Part shown: one piece after another, positions 43,860-52,486 of the stretch | Numbering within the stretch: position 1 is the first letter of the stretch | How the letters are laid out: every line of letters starts with the position of its first letter | NCBI GenBank assembly: GCA_045110335.1 | Contig: JBGCGB010000010.1 | Coordinates: forward strand, 1 to 64,000 | Length of the DNA: 64,000 nt | DNA from: CALBPI01 sp045110335 | Lineage (GTDB): Bacteria; Pseudomonadota; Gammaproteobacteria; Steroidobacterales; Woeseiaceae | Direction of reading: 5' to 3' | Translations under genes and position numbers: made by a program | Notes under the pieces: model-generated | Seen by the model: the letters and a program-made list of their open reading frames with translations, nothing else | Databases searched by the model: none | What the model was told of the DNA's origin: nothing

Positions 43860-45062
43860 TTACCAGTAGAAAAATGGAAAGGCTTCGCCGCAGGCGAAGT
43901 CTTTTCTTTTTGGGGGCAGCTCAATTAGGCCGTCTGTATAGGCCAGGGCAGCGAAGTCACCGGACGTATTTGTGCTAAGCGGGGTGGCCCACATCTGTCC
44001 CGCATTGTCCGGTTGCAGCATCGCGGGCACCAAAGCCGTCAGTGCCGGTTTGAAATGCCAATCTGTCGCGAGTTTCACGGTGCTGGGTCCGCGAGCGTTC
44101 ATGCCGTTCGCCCGCTCGAGCGCAGGAACAACATAGCGACGGAAACAGCTTAGCGTTGATACCGGATTACCCGGAAGCGCAAAGACGGCTTGTCGCTGTT
44201 CGCCGGTGCCGAACCACATCGGCTTGCCAGGTCTTTGAGCCACGAAATGAAAGTGTTTCTTGACGCCGAGCATATTGAGAATCTCGGGCACGAAATCTGC
44301 CTTGCCCTTGGACACGCCACCCGACAGCACGAGAACTTCATTCTCGTTTAGGATCTCCGCGAGCGATTTTTGCAGTCCGGCTTTGCTATCCGGCAAATGA
44401 TGCAGTGAAACATCGCTGAATCCGTGTGACCGCAAAGCCGTTAACAGCGCAGGGCCATTAGAGAGTCGGATTTGATGCGGCTCAATCGGTTGGCCTGGCG
44501 GCACTAACTCATCACCGGTCGCGATGACGGCAATGCTGGGCTGTAACTTGACCAGCACGTCTGTATGGCCAGCGGATGCAATAATCGCCGACTCAATGCC
44601 ACCGATACGCATGCCGGGCGTTAGCAGCGTGGTACCAGCTGCATGGTCGCTGCCTGCTTTGTGAATGTTCTGACCGTGCGATGGCTGATAGCCGGTTTCA
44701 AGTGTTAAACGGCTCTGACCATTGATCGTCTCTATTTGATAGCGTTCAACAGGAATAACAGTATCGGCGTCATCGCAAAGTGCCGCGCCGGTCATGATCT
44801 CGATGGCGTGGTCTGGTGCCGCAAGCGTCTTTGGCGACTCACCGGCCAACTGTGTGTCGGTGATTGTCCATGTCGTCAGATTTTCTTGCCAGCGAATAGC
44901 GACGCCATCCATCGTGACCCGATCGAACGGTGGCTGATCGCGTTCCGCGACGATGGATTCGGCAAGGATACGGCCTGTTGCCAGATGAGCCGGGATGCTT
45001 TCTGTCCCGAAGTCCGGCATAGCCTCAAAGATAAGGCGCTCGGCTTCCTTAACCGAAATCAT
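43860..45062 (-). CDS. moeA: molybdopterin molybdotransferase MoeA
   Basis: A 400-residue MoeA, which inserts molybdate into adenylated molybdopterin during molybdenum cofactor synthesis. The domain III motif VLSGGVSKGKADFVPEIL, the FALPGNPVSTLSCFRRYV block and the N-terminal ESIVAERDQPPFDRVTMDG are all present. The extreme C-terminus (ACGEAFPFFYW) is encoded by the terminator of the convergent rho gene. It overlaps the purD stop by four bases, so it is read from the purine operon. Confidence 0.93.
   Translation of the reverse strand: MISVKEAERLIFEAMPDFGTESIPAHLATGRILAESIVAERDQPPFDRVTMDGVAIRWQENLTTWTITDTQLAGESPKTLAAPDHAIEIMTGAALCDDADTVIPVERYQIETINGQSRLTLETGYQPSHGQNIHKAGSDHAAGTTLLTPGMRIGGIESAIIASAGHTDVLVKLQPSIAVIATGDELVPPGQPIEPHQIRLSNGPALLTALRSHGFSDVSLHHLPDSKAGLQKSLAEILNENEVLVLSGGVSKGKADFVPEILNMLGVKKHFHFVAQRPGKPMWFGTGEQRQAVFALPGNPVSTLSCFRRYVVPALERANGMNARGPSTVKLATDWHFKPALTALVPAMLQPDNAGQMWATPLSTNTSGDFAALAYTDGLIELPPKRKDFACGEAFPFFYW
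43878..43911 (+). terminator. rho: terminator of trxA-rho inside the 3' end of moeA
   Basis: A 12-pair stem with one G-T wobble (AAAGGCTTCGCC 43878-43889 with GGCGAAGTCTTT 43893-43904), a GCA loop and a T-rich tail to 43911. On the opposite strand the upstream AAAAA would also give a T tract, so it may work in both directions. The sequence also encodes the last residues of moeA. A second hairpin, TGGCGC/GCGCCA (43842-43856), lies just before it without a T run. Confidence 0.75.
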
Positions 45063-46357
45063 GACCGTGACCGGCGTTCCCGGCTAATGGCGCGATGACC
45101 AATATCATCGCGCTTGAACAGGCCATCACACTGAATGTGAGCGACAGCCCGGTAAGCCTTTTCGGCAGCTGCGCATACCGAATCACCCAGCGCTGTCACA
45201 CAAACGACCCGGCCACCGCTGCTAAGCAGTTGGTCGTCAGCCAATGCGGTACCGGCATGGAAGGTCTTGACGTCATACTCAATGTCGGCAGCGTGAAGAT
45301 CGCCTAACGGAATCTGTTTTTGATAGCTCTCGGGGTAGCCGTCGGCGGCGAGAACCACGCCCAATGCGGTGTCCGGATTCCAACTGACCTGTTGTTCATG
45401 CAGATTGCCGTCGATCACTGCATCGCACAAGGCGGCTAGATCAGACTGCAGCCGAAGCATTAGTGGCTGTGTCTCCGGGTCACCTAATCGGCAATTGAAT
45501 TCGAGTACTTTGGCGACGCCATGATCATCGATCATCAAACCGGCATATAGAAAACCGCGATAGGTGATGCCATCCGCCCGAAGTCCATCCAGTGTCGGTT
45601 GAATGACTTCTCGCATGACGCGATCCGTGATTTCATCAGTGACGACCGGCGCTGGTGAGTAGGCGCCCATACCGCCGGTATTGGGTCCCATATCGCCGTT
45701 GTCGCGTGCCTTATGGTCTTGCGAGGTGGCCAGCGGAATAACATGCTGACCGTCCGTCAAGACGATAAACGAGGCCTCTTCACCGACCAAGAAATCTTCG
45801 ATAACAATCTCGCCACCGGCATCCCCGAAACGGCGATCGTTGATCATGGACGATATTGCCGCGATTGCTTCTTCAAGATTTTGTGCGATCACGACGCCTT
45901 TTCCAGCTGCCAGACCATCGGCTTTGACGACCAGCGGGAAGCGCCGGCCACGCACATAGGCGCAGGCATCATCATGGTTGGTAAAGGTGGCGTAGTCGGC
46001 CGTTGGAATACCGTGGCGACTCAAAAAGTCTTTCGTAAATGCTTTTGAGCCTTCCAGTTGCGACGCTTGCCGGTCGGGACCAAAGCAGCGCAGACCGGCT
46101 TCGGAAAAGCGATCACAAATACCGGCGACCAGTGGTTGCTCAGGGCCGACAATCGTGAGATCAATTTGCTCAGCCTGGGCAAGCGCTAACAAGGCAGCAA
46201 TGTCTGTAGCGGCGATATCAACGTTTCTGATGCCAGGCTCAAGCGCCGTACCGGCATTGCCGGGTGCGACCAAGACTTCTTCGATTCGCTCTGACTGCTT
46301 AACGCGCCACGCAATGGCATGCTCACGCCCGCCGCCACCGATTACCAATACTTTCAT
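45059..46357 (-). CDS. purD: phosphoribosylamine-glycine ligase
   Basis: A 432-residue ATP-grasp enzyme that makes glycinamide ribonucleotide in purine synthesis. The start MKVLVIGGGGREHAIAWR is diagnostic. Further motifs are PLVVKADGLAAGKGVVIA and the VLEFNCRLGDPETQPLMLRL stretch of the metal site. It lies ten bases after purH and overlaps moeA by four bases. The last residues (HRAISRERRSRS) are a short basic tail. Confidence 0.97.
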   Translation of the reverse strand: MKVLVIGGGGREHAIAWRVKQSERIEEVLVAPGNAGTALEPGIRNVDIAATDIAALLALAQAEQIDLTIVGPEQPLVAGICDRFSEAGLRCFGPDRQASQLEGSKAFTKDFLSRHGIPTADYATFTNHDDACAYVRGRRFPLVVKADGLAAGKGVVIAQNLEEAIAAISSMINDRRFGDAGGEIVIEDFLVGEEASFIVLTDGQHVIPLATSQDHKARDNGDMGPNTGGMGAYSPAPVVTDEITDRVMREVIQPTLDGLRADGITYRGFLYAGLMIDDHGVAKVLEFNCRLGDPETQPLMLRLQSDLAALCDAVIDGNLHEQQVSWNPDTALGVVLAADGYPESYQKQIPLGDLHAADIEYDVKTFHAGTALADDQLLSSGGRVVCVTALGDSVCAAAEKAYRAVAHIQCDGLFKRDDIGHRAISRERRSRS

Positions 46358-46367
46358 CGTTCGCTAC

Positions 46368-47915
46368 TCAATGACGGAAATGACGCATGCCTGTAAAGAC
46401 CATCGCGATGTTGTGCTCGTTAGCGGCGCGAATCACTTCTTCGTCACGCATGGAGCCGCCGGGTTGAATCACGGCGGTAATCCCATGTTCTGCCGCGCTA
46501 TCCAAGCCATCCCGGAACGGGAAAAAAGCATCCGAAGCCATGACCGATCCTTTAACCGTTAAGCCTTCATCGGCCGCTTTGATCGCGGCGATTTTGGTCG
46601 AATAAACGCGGCTCATTTGCCCCGCGCCAATGCCAATAGTTCGCGCGTCTTTGCAAAAAACAATCGCATTCGACTTTACATACTTGACGACCTGCCACGC
46701 AAACAGCAGATCCATCATTTCGCGTTCATCCGGTTGTCTTTCGCTGACAATTCTTAAAGCATCGGAGGCGAGTACGCCGTCATCCCGATCCTGAATCAGA
46801 AATCCGCCGGAAACCTTCTTGATCTCGACGGCGCCCGGCAAGGTGTTGATTGCGCCGATTTCGAGTAAACGAATATTCGGTTTCGATGCAAAAGCAACAA
46901 CGGCATCGTCATCAAATTGGGGCGCAATAATGACCTCGACGAACTGTCGGTCAATGATCTTTTGGGCAAGCGCTGCTGGTACTGCCCGATTGAACGCGAT
47001 AATACCGCCGAATGCTGACGTAGGGTCTGTCGCATAGGCGGCCTCATAAGCGCTGTCGATATTTTCGGCAACCGAGACGCCACAGGGGTTTGCATGCTTA
47101 ACGATGACGCACGCGGGGGCATCAAACTGCCGGACGCATTCAAGCGCCGCATCGCCGTCAGCGATGTTGTTATATGACAAGGCTTTACCCTGAACTTTCC
47201 GCGCGGCAGCGATGGAGCCCGCTACGTCGCGCGCGTCGCGATAAAAGCTCGCTTGCTGATGCGGGTTCTCGCCGTAACGCAGTGTCTCGACTCGATGGCC
47301 GCCTATCGAAAAGTCGTTGGACTGTTTGGGTTCATCAGCTGCTTGCTTCATGTATTCGGCGATTGACGCGTCATAGGCGGCTGTATGAGAGAACGCTCTG
47401 GCAGCCAATTGCCGGCGAACCGATGCGGCGGGTGTCTCGCCGGCCTTCAATGCATCCAAGACCACAGCGTAGTCGTCGGGATTGACGATGACGGTAACGG
47501 CGTTGTGGTTCTTGGCCGCTGCCCGAATCATCGCGGGGCCGCCAATATCAATCTGTTCGACGGCGACCTCAAACGACGTGTCTGCCCTGTTGATGGTTTC
47601 CGCAAACGGGTAGAGGTTGACCACCAGCAGATCGATGGGCGTGATGTCATGCGCTACGAGCACGTCATCATCGATTTCCGGTCGTCGAAGAATGGCACCA
47701 TGGATTTTTGGGTGCAGCGTTTTGACGCGCCCATCCATGATTTCGGGAAACCCAGTTACCGCGGAAACGTCCGTGACGGCGATGCCCGCATCGCGCAAGC
47801 GCTTAGCAGTACCGCCAGTGGACAAAATTTCAACGCCGGCATCTGCTAGCTGTTGCCCGAGCTCGGCAATGCCGTTTTTGTCCGAGACACTGATCAATGC
47901 GCGTCTTATCGCCAT
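46368..47915 (-). CDS. purH: bifunctional AICAR transformylase / IMP cyclohydrolase
   Basis: A 515-residue PurH catalysing the last two steps of IMP synthesis. The N-terminal cyclohydrolase domain begins RRALISVSDKNGIAELG and has DGRVKTLHPKIHGA. The C-terminal transformylase domain contains the catalytic VKHANPCGV (Lys-His) and a late SDAFFPFRDGLD. ATG 47915 has AGGA upstream. It is 61 bases after fis and ten bases before purD. Confidence 0.97.
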   Translation of the reverse strand: MAIRRALISVSDKNGIAELGQQLADAGVEILSTGGTAKRLRDAGIAVTDVSAVTGFPEIMDGRVKTLHPKIHGAILRRPEIDDDVLVAHDITPIDLLVVNLYPFAETINRADTSFEVAVEQIDIGGPAMIRAAAKNHNAVTVIVNPDDYAVVLDALKAGETPAASVRRQLAARAFSHTAAYDASIAEYMKQAADEPKQSNDFSIGGHRVETLRYGENPHQQASFYRDARDVAGSIAAARKVQGKALSYNNIADGDAALECVRQFDAPACVIVKHANPCGVSVAENIDSAYEAAYATDPTSAFGGIIAFNRAVPAALAQKIIDRQFVEVIIAPQFDDDAVVAFASKPNIRLLEIGAINTLPGAVEIKKVSGGFLIQDRDDGVLASDALRIVSERQPDEREMMDLLFAWQVVKYVKSNAIVFCKDARTIGIGAGQMSRVYSTKIAAIKAADEGLTVKGSVMASDAFFPFRDGLDSAAEHGITAVIQPGGSMRDEEVIRAANEHNIAMVFTGMRHFRH

Positions 47916-47976
47916 GAGAGGGTTCCTGTCTTTGACCGCCTGGCGTCATGCAAGACTGTCGCGTTGGGTATGCAGT

Positions 47977-48270
47977 CTAATCCAGTGCGTAGGTTTTGAG
48001 CTTCTTTCTGAGCGTGCCCCGGTTTATACCGAGTATTTCAGCGGCACGGCTCTGGTTGCCGTCCGTATATTCCATCACTTTCTGAAAAAGTGGTCTCTCA
48101 ACTTCCGACAACACCATGCCATACAGGTCGCCCGGAATCGTGCCATTGAGTTTGACAAAGTAATCCTGCAGCGCGCTTTCCGTCATGTGAGCAAATGGCG
48201 CTTGCTGGGTACTTTTAGTCTTTGTTTTACTACCGGATTTTTTTTTCGTTTTTGTTTTCAAGTTTGCCAC
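47977..48270 (-). CDS. fis: Fis family DNA-binding protein
   Basis: A 97-residue nucleoid protein. The core helices (ALQDYFVKLNGTIPGDLYGM, then VERPLFQKVMEYTDGNQSRA) and the helix-turn-helix (AAEILGINRGTLRKKLKTY) match Fis closely. The N-terminal part differs from E. coli Fis: the beta-hairpin arm is replaced by a Lys/Thr/Ser tail (KTKTKKKSGSKTKTKST). Fis bends DNA and activates rRNA and other promoters. It follows dusB by 44 bases, the classic dusB-fis operon. Confidence 0.95.
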   Translation of the reverse strand: MANLKTKTKKKSGSKTKTKSTQQAPFAHMTESALQDYFVKLNGTIPGDLYGMVLSEVERPLFQKVMEYTDGNQSRAAEILGINRGTLRKKLKTYALD

Positions 48271-48314
48271 GACCCGTCATCTCCCCAATGACAATGCTTA
48301 CTTGGTGATGGCAA

Positions 48315-49328
48315 TCATGCAGCAAAACAGGCGCTAGCAACCGAGCCATCAAACACCTCAGCTGCGAGCGCGCTTTGCGCCTCAACTGTAGAACAAGCAA
48401 GCAGTTTCCGACGCCGTTGATCGGCAATGTCGAAACCTTTGCAATACCAGTTCAAGTGTTTCCTGGCCATCAATAAGCCTTTTCTGTCACCATAAAAATG
48501 GTGCACGGCTTTAAGATGGTCGCGAATAATAGCATGCGTCTCGGATATTGAAAGTGGCTTCAACACTTCGCCAGTCGCGACCTGATGGGATAACTCTCGT
48601 AAAATCCACGGCCTGCCTTGTGTTGCTCGTCCAATCAATAGTCCGTCTGCACCGGTCTGATCGAGGACTGTTTGCGCGGAACCCGCGCAATCAATGTCGC
48701 CATTGGCAAAAACGGGGATGTTGAGGCGAGATTTCACGTCACGAATGAGCTCATAACTTGCCGTACCCTGATACTTGCAGGCGCGTGTCCGACCATGAAT
48801 GGCGATCGCACTGATGCCGGCTTGTTCGGCGATGTCAGCGATCCGCACAATATTCTGATTTTCCTTGTTCCAGCCAAGGCGTGTTTTCAGCGTCACTGGA
48901 ACCGGGCAAGCAGCCACAACACGGCTTAGAATGTCGGCGACGAGTTTTTCGTCTTGCAGCAGCGCAGAGCCCGCTAGTTTTCGGCAAACTTTTTTGGCCG
49001 GACAGCCCATGTTGATGTCGACAATTTCAGCGCCTCTTTCGACGACTGCTATTGCAGCTTCCGCTAATTGCGCAGGTTCCGACCCTGCGATTTGTACAAC
49101 CCGTGGGCTGGCGTCTGAGTCGATATCAAGCCGGTGTTTTGATTTACTGCTTTGCCAGAGCGCCGTATCTGCTGTCGTCATCTCGGACGCGGCCATTGCG
49201 GCGCCGAATTGGCGAGCGAGTCGTCGGAACGGCGCGTCGGTAATGCCCGCCATAGGGGATAGCATGATGCGCCCCGTCAGCGCGATATCGCCGATGACCG
49301 GTAAGTCACCCCGGATGTCTTGCGTCAT
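48315..49328 (-). CDS. dusB: tRNA-dihydrouridine synthase B
   Basis: A 337-residue flavoenzyme that reduces uridine to dihydrouridine in tRNA. Motifs are LSPMAGITDAPFRRLARQFG, the NMGCPAKKVCRKLAGSALL stretch with the catalytic cysteine, and IAIHGRTRACKYQG. The position before fis identifies it as DusB. The start shares one base with the stop of the DUF3426 gene (TAATG). Confidence 0.95.
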   Translation of the reverse strand: MTQDIRGDLPVIGDIALTGRIMLSPMAGITDAPFRRLARQFGAAMAASEMTTADTALWQSSKSKHRLDIDSDASPRVVQIAGSEPAQLAEAAIAVVERGAEIVDINMGCPAKKVCRKLAGSALLQDEKLVADILSRVVAACPVPVTLKTRLGWNKENQNIVRIADIAEQAGISAIAIHGRTRACKYQGTASYELIRDVKSRLNIPVFANGDIDCAGSAQTVLDQTGADGLLIGRATQGRPWILRELSHQVATGEVLKPLSISETHAIIRDHLKAVHHFYGDRKGLLMARKHLNWYCKGFDIADQRRRKLLACSTVEAQSALAAEVFDGSVASACFAA

Positions 49329-51589
49329 TAGCGTGTGCCGCAGATATCAGCGCCGCATCGAAGTTGACCTGCTTTGCCGGCGTAGCATAGCGACAGCTCA
49401 AATTTGTCCGCTCGACTTTCGGTGAAAGACAGCGCGACATTGGCCATTTGCCGTTTTCCGGCGGCGAGGCGCGTCCCTGTTGAATTGCCGTCGGAGAGGT
49501 AGTCTTGTGGCGCGACGACGGTACTGGCGATTACATCTTCAAAATTGTCCGTGATATCAATTTTGATCAACGGCAGTGGCATGGCCCGCGACGCTTGATT
49601 TTGAAACAGCGTTTCAATGTCCAAAGTGGTGTCACCCAGTGCCGAACCGCTACGCTGAATACACAATGCGCGGATATCCCAGTCCGGTGTGATCGGTATA
49701 CCGATGGTTTCGTAAACCGGTGTCACAAACTTGCTCCATGGGCTGGTGGTTGCAAGATAGCCCCGATTGAGGTGAATGGCCTGGATTGCGAGTCCAACGA
49801 TCGCCAAAGCCGATAGGCTGGTCCATAACCTGCGGCGTGGTTGATAGGCCTCGGCAGACAATATCATGGACTCTGCAAACAGGTCCGCGTCGCTTTGGCT
49901 CGGCATATCAATCTGTTCTACTGATTTTGTCGAGAGGACAATTTCTTCTACAGGTTCGTCCGCGAAAATATCCGATTCGTCAGCATCGGTGCCTTTTTCG
50001 TTTTCGTTGATGGCATCTTGTTGTTCGCCATCGGCGTTGTCAGCGACTACCGGGTCATCTTCACTGTCGGCTGGTTCTTCTGCTGCTGTCGGCTTGATAT
50101 TATCGTTACTGGATGCGTCCGCGTTCGCCGAGGCATTTTGATTTGATGATTCAGCGGAGTCGTCTACGGCTTCAGCATCGGTATCTGCATTCTCGGCTTG
50201 TGTTGCGACAGCTTCCTCGGGGGGATCTGTTGCAACAGGCTCAATGACCTCCGCTTTGTCGTCAGCCGATTCATCCGCAAGGAAGAGATCGCCTGCCGTC
50301 AGAAAACTGGACAACGCATCCTGATCGAATCTGTCATCTTCGTTGTCCGTATTCTTGGTTTCCGAAGCGTCAGGCGTTGTTTCATGCTCAACAGGAATGA
50401 CGTCAGCGATGGCATTCGCGTCGTGGCTGGATTCCCGATTTGGCGCTGACTCTTCATCCGCGAGTGCTGCCGAAACATCATCGAGGATATCGCTATCCGT
50501 CCAGGCGGGTGTTTGAGACTCGTCTACCGCATCGTCGGATTCGTCAATGACATGATCCACCGCACCGGTTTCGGCGCCATCTGATTCCGGAGAAAGCCAT
50601 AATTCGTCGTGTTGGTCGACAGCATCGCTATGGTCTGTATCGTCGGTTCGCGTTAGGTCTAAATCAAGCGCTGCTGCCGGTGTTGCTTCTTCACCGTCGC
50701 CAAGTTGGAAATCAAGCGGTGTATCACCGGTGCCGTCTGTTAGCGAAGTGTCCACCGGTTCCGAATCAAGGTCGTCTTCAGTCGCTGCGGACGCTTGTGC
50801 ATCGACATCGTCTTCGAGTGTGAGTTCGTTGATCTTTGCGAGGCTCGATGTCTCTGGTGATGTGGTTGCAAAATCGTCGTCCAGCTCGCTCAGTAGGTCG
50901 TCCCAATCATCCCCGACGTGTGTTTCGGTATTGCTTAAGTCACCGGCGACGCCGGATTGGTTTTCTCCAGCAGTTTCGCTGGGTTCTCTGTCAGTCATGA
51001 TGGGCTCATCCGCCGCGTCATCGGCTGTAACTAGAGCTTCCAGTTCCTTGTCGAGGACTTCCGCCGGCGTATCGTCGGAAAACCGGAACATGCCCGAATC
51101 ATCATAATGCTCGTTGCCGGGGCCGGTGGTGGCTGCGTCCTGATCGTTTGGCTCATCGTTCGATGCTTGCTCGGCCGGGTCATCGTCTGTTTCCGCACCT
51201 TGTTCTGGCACGGATTCCACGTGGTCGGGCTCGCCCGAGTTTGCTGTCTCATCCGTGAGAAACCCGCTCTCCGGAACTTCAATTAGATAACTAGCTTCGA
51301 GCATTGCAGCGAGGTCATCTTCTGTCTGCGGCGGTTCGTCATCGCTCGTCGCCATAGATATCGGCGCGGGCTCGATGTCTTGTGTGTCGGAAGGGGTTGA
51401 TGCGTCAGTAAAGTCAGGCGTCGTGTCAGCGGGTTCCGGTAGCGCGTCATGCACGTTTTCGGTTGCGTTGAAGACCGACAGGCAATCGCCGCAGCGTACC
51501 TTGCCGCCGGCGCGTCCAAGATCTGTTTCGCTGACTGCAAAAACAGTGTGACAAGAGGGGCATTCGGTTTGCATGTCTTGGTTCGCCAT
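49328..51589 (-). CDS. zinc-ribbon, DUF3426 protein with long acidic region
   Basis: A 753-residue protein. It starts with an MJ0042-type zinc ribbon (CPSCHTVFAVSETDLGRAGG, then CGDC), followed by about 500 residues very rich in Asp, Glu, Ala, Ser and Thr that are probably disordered. A membrane helix follows (LWTSLSALAIVGLAIQAIHL), then a C-terminal periplasmic DUF3426 domain ending in CGADICGTR. Members are usually much shorter; the acidic expansion is unusual. Its function is unknown. It sits between prmA and dusB as in many Gammaproteobacteria. ATG 51589 shares one base with the prmA stop. Confidence 0.88.
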   Translation of the reverse strand: MANQDMQTECPSCHTVFAVSETDLGRAGGKVRCGDCLSVFNATENVHDALPEPADTTPDFTDASTPSDTQDIEPAPISMATSDDEPPQTEDDLAAMLEASYLIEVPESGFLTDETANSGEPDHVESVPEQGAETDDDPAEQASNDEPNDQDAATTGPGNEHYDDSGMFRFSDDTPAEVLDKELEALVTADDAADEPIMTDREPSETAGENQSGVAGDLSNTETHVGDDWDDLLSELDDDFATTSPETSSLAKINELTLEDDVDAQASAATEDDLDSEPVDTSLTDGTGDTPLDFQLGDGEEATPAAALDLDLTRTDDTDHSDAVDQHDELWLSPESDGAETGAVDHVIDESDDAVDESQTPAWTDSDILDDVSAALADEESAPNRESSHDANAIADVIPVEHETTPDASETKNTDNEDDRFDQDALSSFLTAGDLFLADESADDKAEVIEPVATDPPEEAVATQAENADTDAEAVDDSAESSNQNASANADASSNDNIKPTAAEEPADSEDDPVVADNADGEQQDAINENEKGTDADESDIFADEPVEEIVLSTKSVEQIDMPSQSDADLFAESMILSAEAYQPRRRLWTSLSALAIVGLAIQAIHLNRGYLATTSPWSKFVTPVYETIGIPITPDWDIRALCIQRSGSALGDTTLDIETLFQNQASRAMPLPLIKIDITDNFEDVIASTVVAPQDYLSDGNSTGTRLAAGKRQMANVALSFTESRADKFELSLCYAGKAGQLRCGADICGTR

Positions 51590-52476
51590 CAACGGTGAAT
51601 CCCGTCCAACAATACCCAGCCATCCTGCACGGACACTGGCCCAAACTCAATGCGGGATTCATAAGCGCTTTTCACGCGATCTGCCTGAGCCTGCAAAATA
51701 CCGGACAAAAGAATTCGACCGCCCGGTTTTAGAACGTTGGTCAGAGCATCTGACAGGTCAATTAGCGGCTGGGCCAAAATGTTGGCAAGAACGATATCAA
51801 AGCTACCGGGTTTTCGACTCGCCAATGCGTCCGGGAGGTCTGTCTTGATGTGATGGCCAACGTCATTAGCTAAAGCGTTCGCGCGCGTTGCCGTAATGGC
51901 CTGCGGGTCAATATCAATGGCGTGGATGGCTTTTGCGCCCAGCAAAACAGCGGCTATGCCGAGGATCCCTGATCCACAACCAAAGTCCAAGACTTCGGCG
52001 CCCTTCAGGTCCAGACCGTCAAGCCGCGCTAAACATAGCGCTGTCGTCGCATGCGTCCCCGTACCGAAAGCCAGGCCGGGATCAAGTTTCAATACGACGG
52101 CGCCGGGTTGATCGATGGGTTGCTCATGCGGGCTAACCCAAAGGCGCTCCCCAAATTGCATGGCCTTGAAATCATCGAGCCAGGCACGCTCCCACTCTCG
52201 CTCCGCTAACAAGTCGATATCGAAATCCGGTAGATGTTCGCGCCCGAGCTTGCTGAGCATCTGTAGTGCAATCTGATCGAAGCTGATCTTGTCGTCGAAC
52301 AGCGCCGTGATGATGGCATCGCGCCACAGTGGCGCTTCGCCGGGCGCCGGTTCCAGAATCGGTTGATCCGCCGCATCGGTATAGGTGATCGCTACCGCAC
52401 CTGCATCAAGCATCGCCTGTTCGCAAGTCTCTTGATCGAGTCCCGCCAAAGGCATCTTCAGTTGTTGCCAGCCCAT
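51589..52476 (-). CDS. prmA: ribosomal protein L11 methyltransferase
   Basis: A 295-residue SAM methyltransferase that trimethylates ribosomal protein L11. The SAM site is VLDFGCGSGILGIAAVLLGA with AIDIDPQAI, and the catalytic-loop region has DIVLANILAQPL. The N-terminal substrate-binding domain and linker FGTGTHATTALCL are typical. It is ten bases after accC, within the aroQ-accB-accC-prmA operon. Confidence 0.96.
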   Translation of the reverse strand: MGWQQLKMPLAGLDQETCEQAMLDAGAVAITYTDAADQPILEPAPGEAPLWRDAIITALFDDKISFDQIALQMLSKLGREHLPDFDIDLLAEREWERAWLDDFKAMQFGERLWVSPHEQPIDQPGAVVLKLDPGLAFGTGTHATTALCLARLDGLDLKGAEVLDFGCGSGILGIAAVLLGAKAIHAIDIDPQAITATRANALANDVGHHIKTDLPDALASRKPGSFDIVLANILAQPLIDLSDALTNVLKPGGRILLSGILQAQADRVKSAYESRIEFGPVSVQDGWVLLDGIHR

Positions 52477-52486
52477 ACTGCTGTCG

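Noticed and set aside
47617..48291. 224-codon forward frame across the purH start and fis
   Set aside because: It is antisense to purH, the gap and fis, has Ser/Arg-rich composition typical of shadow frames and no ribosome-binding site.
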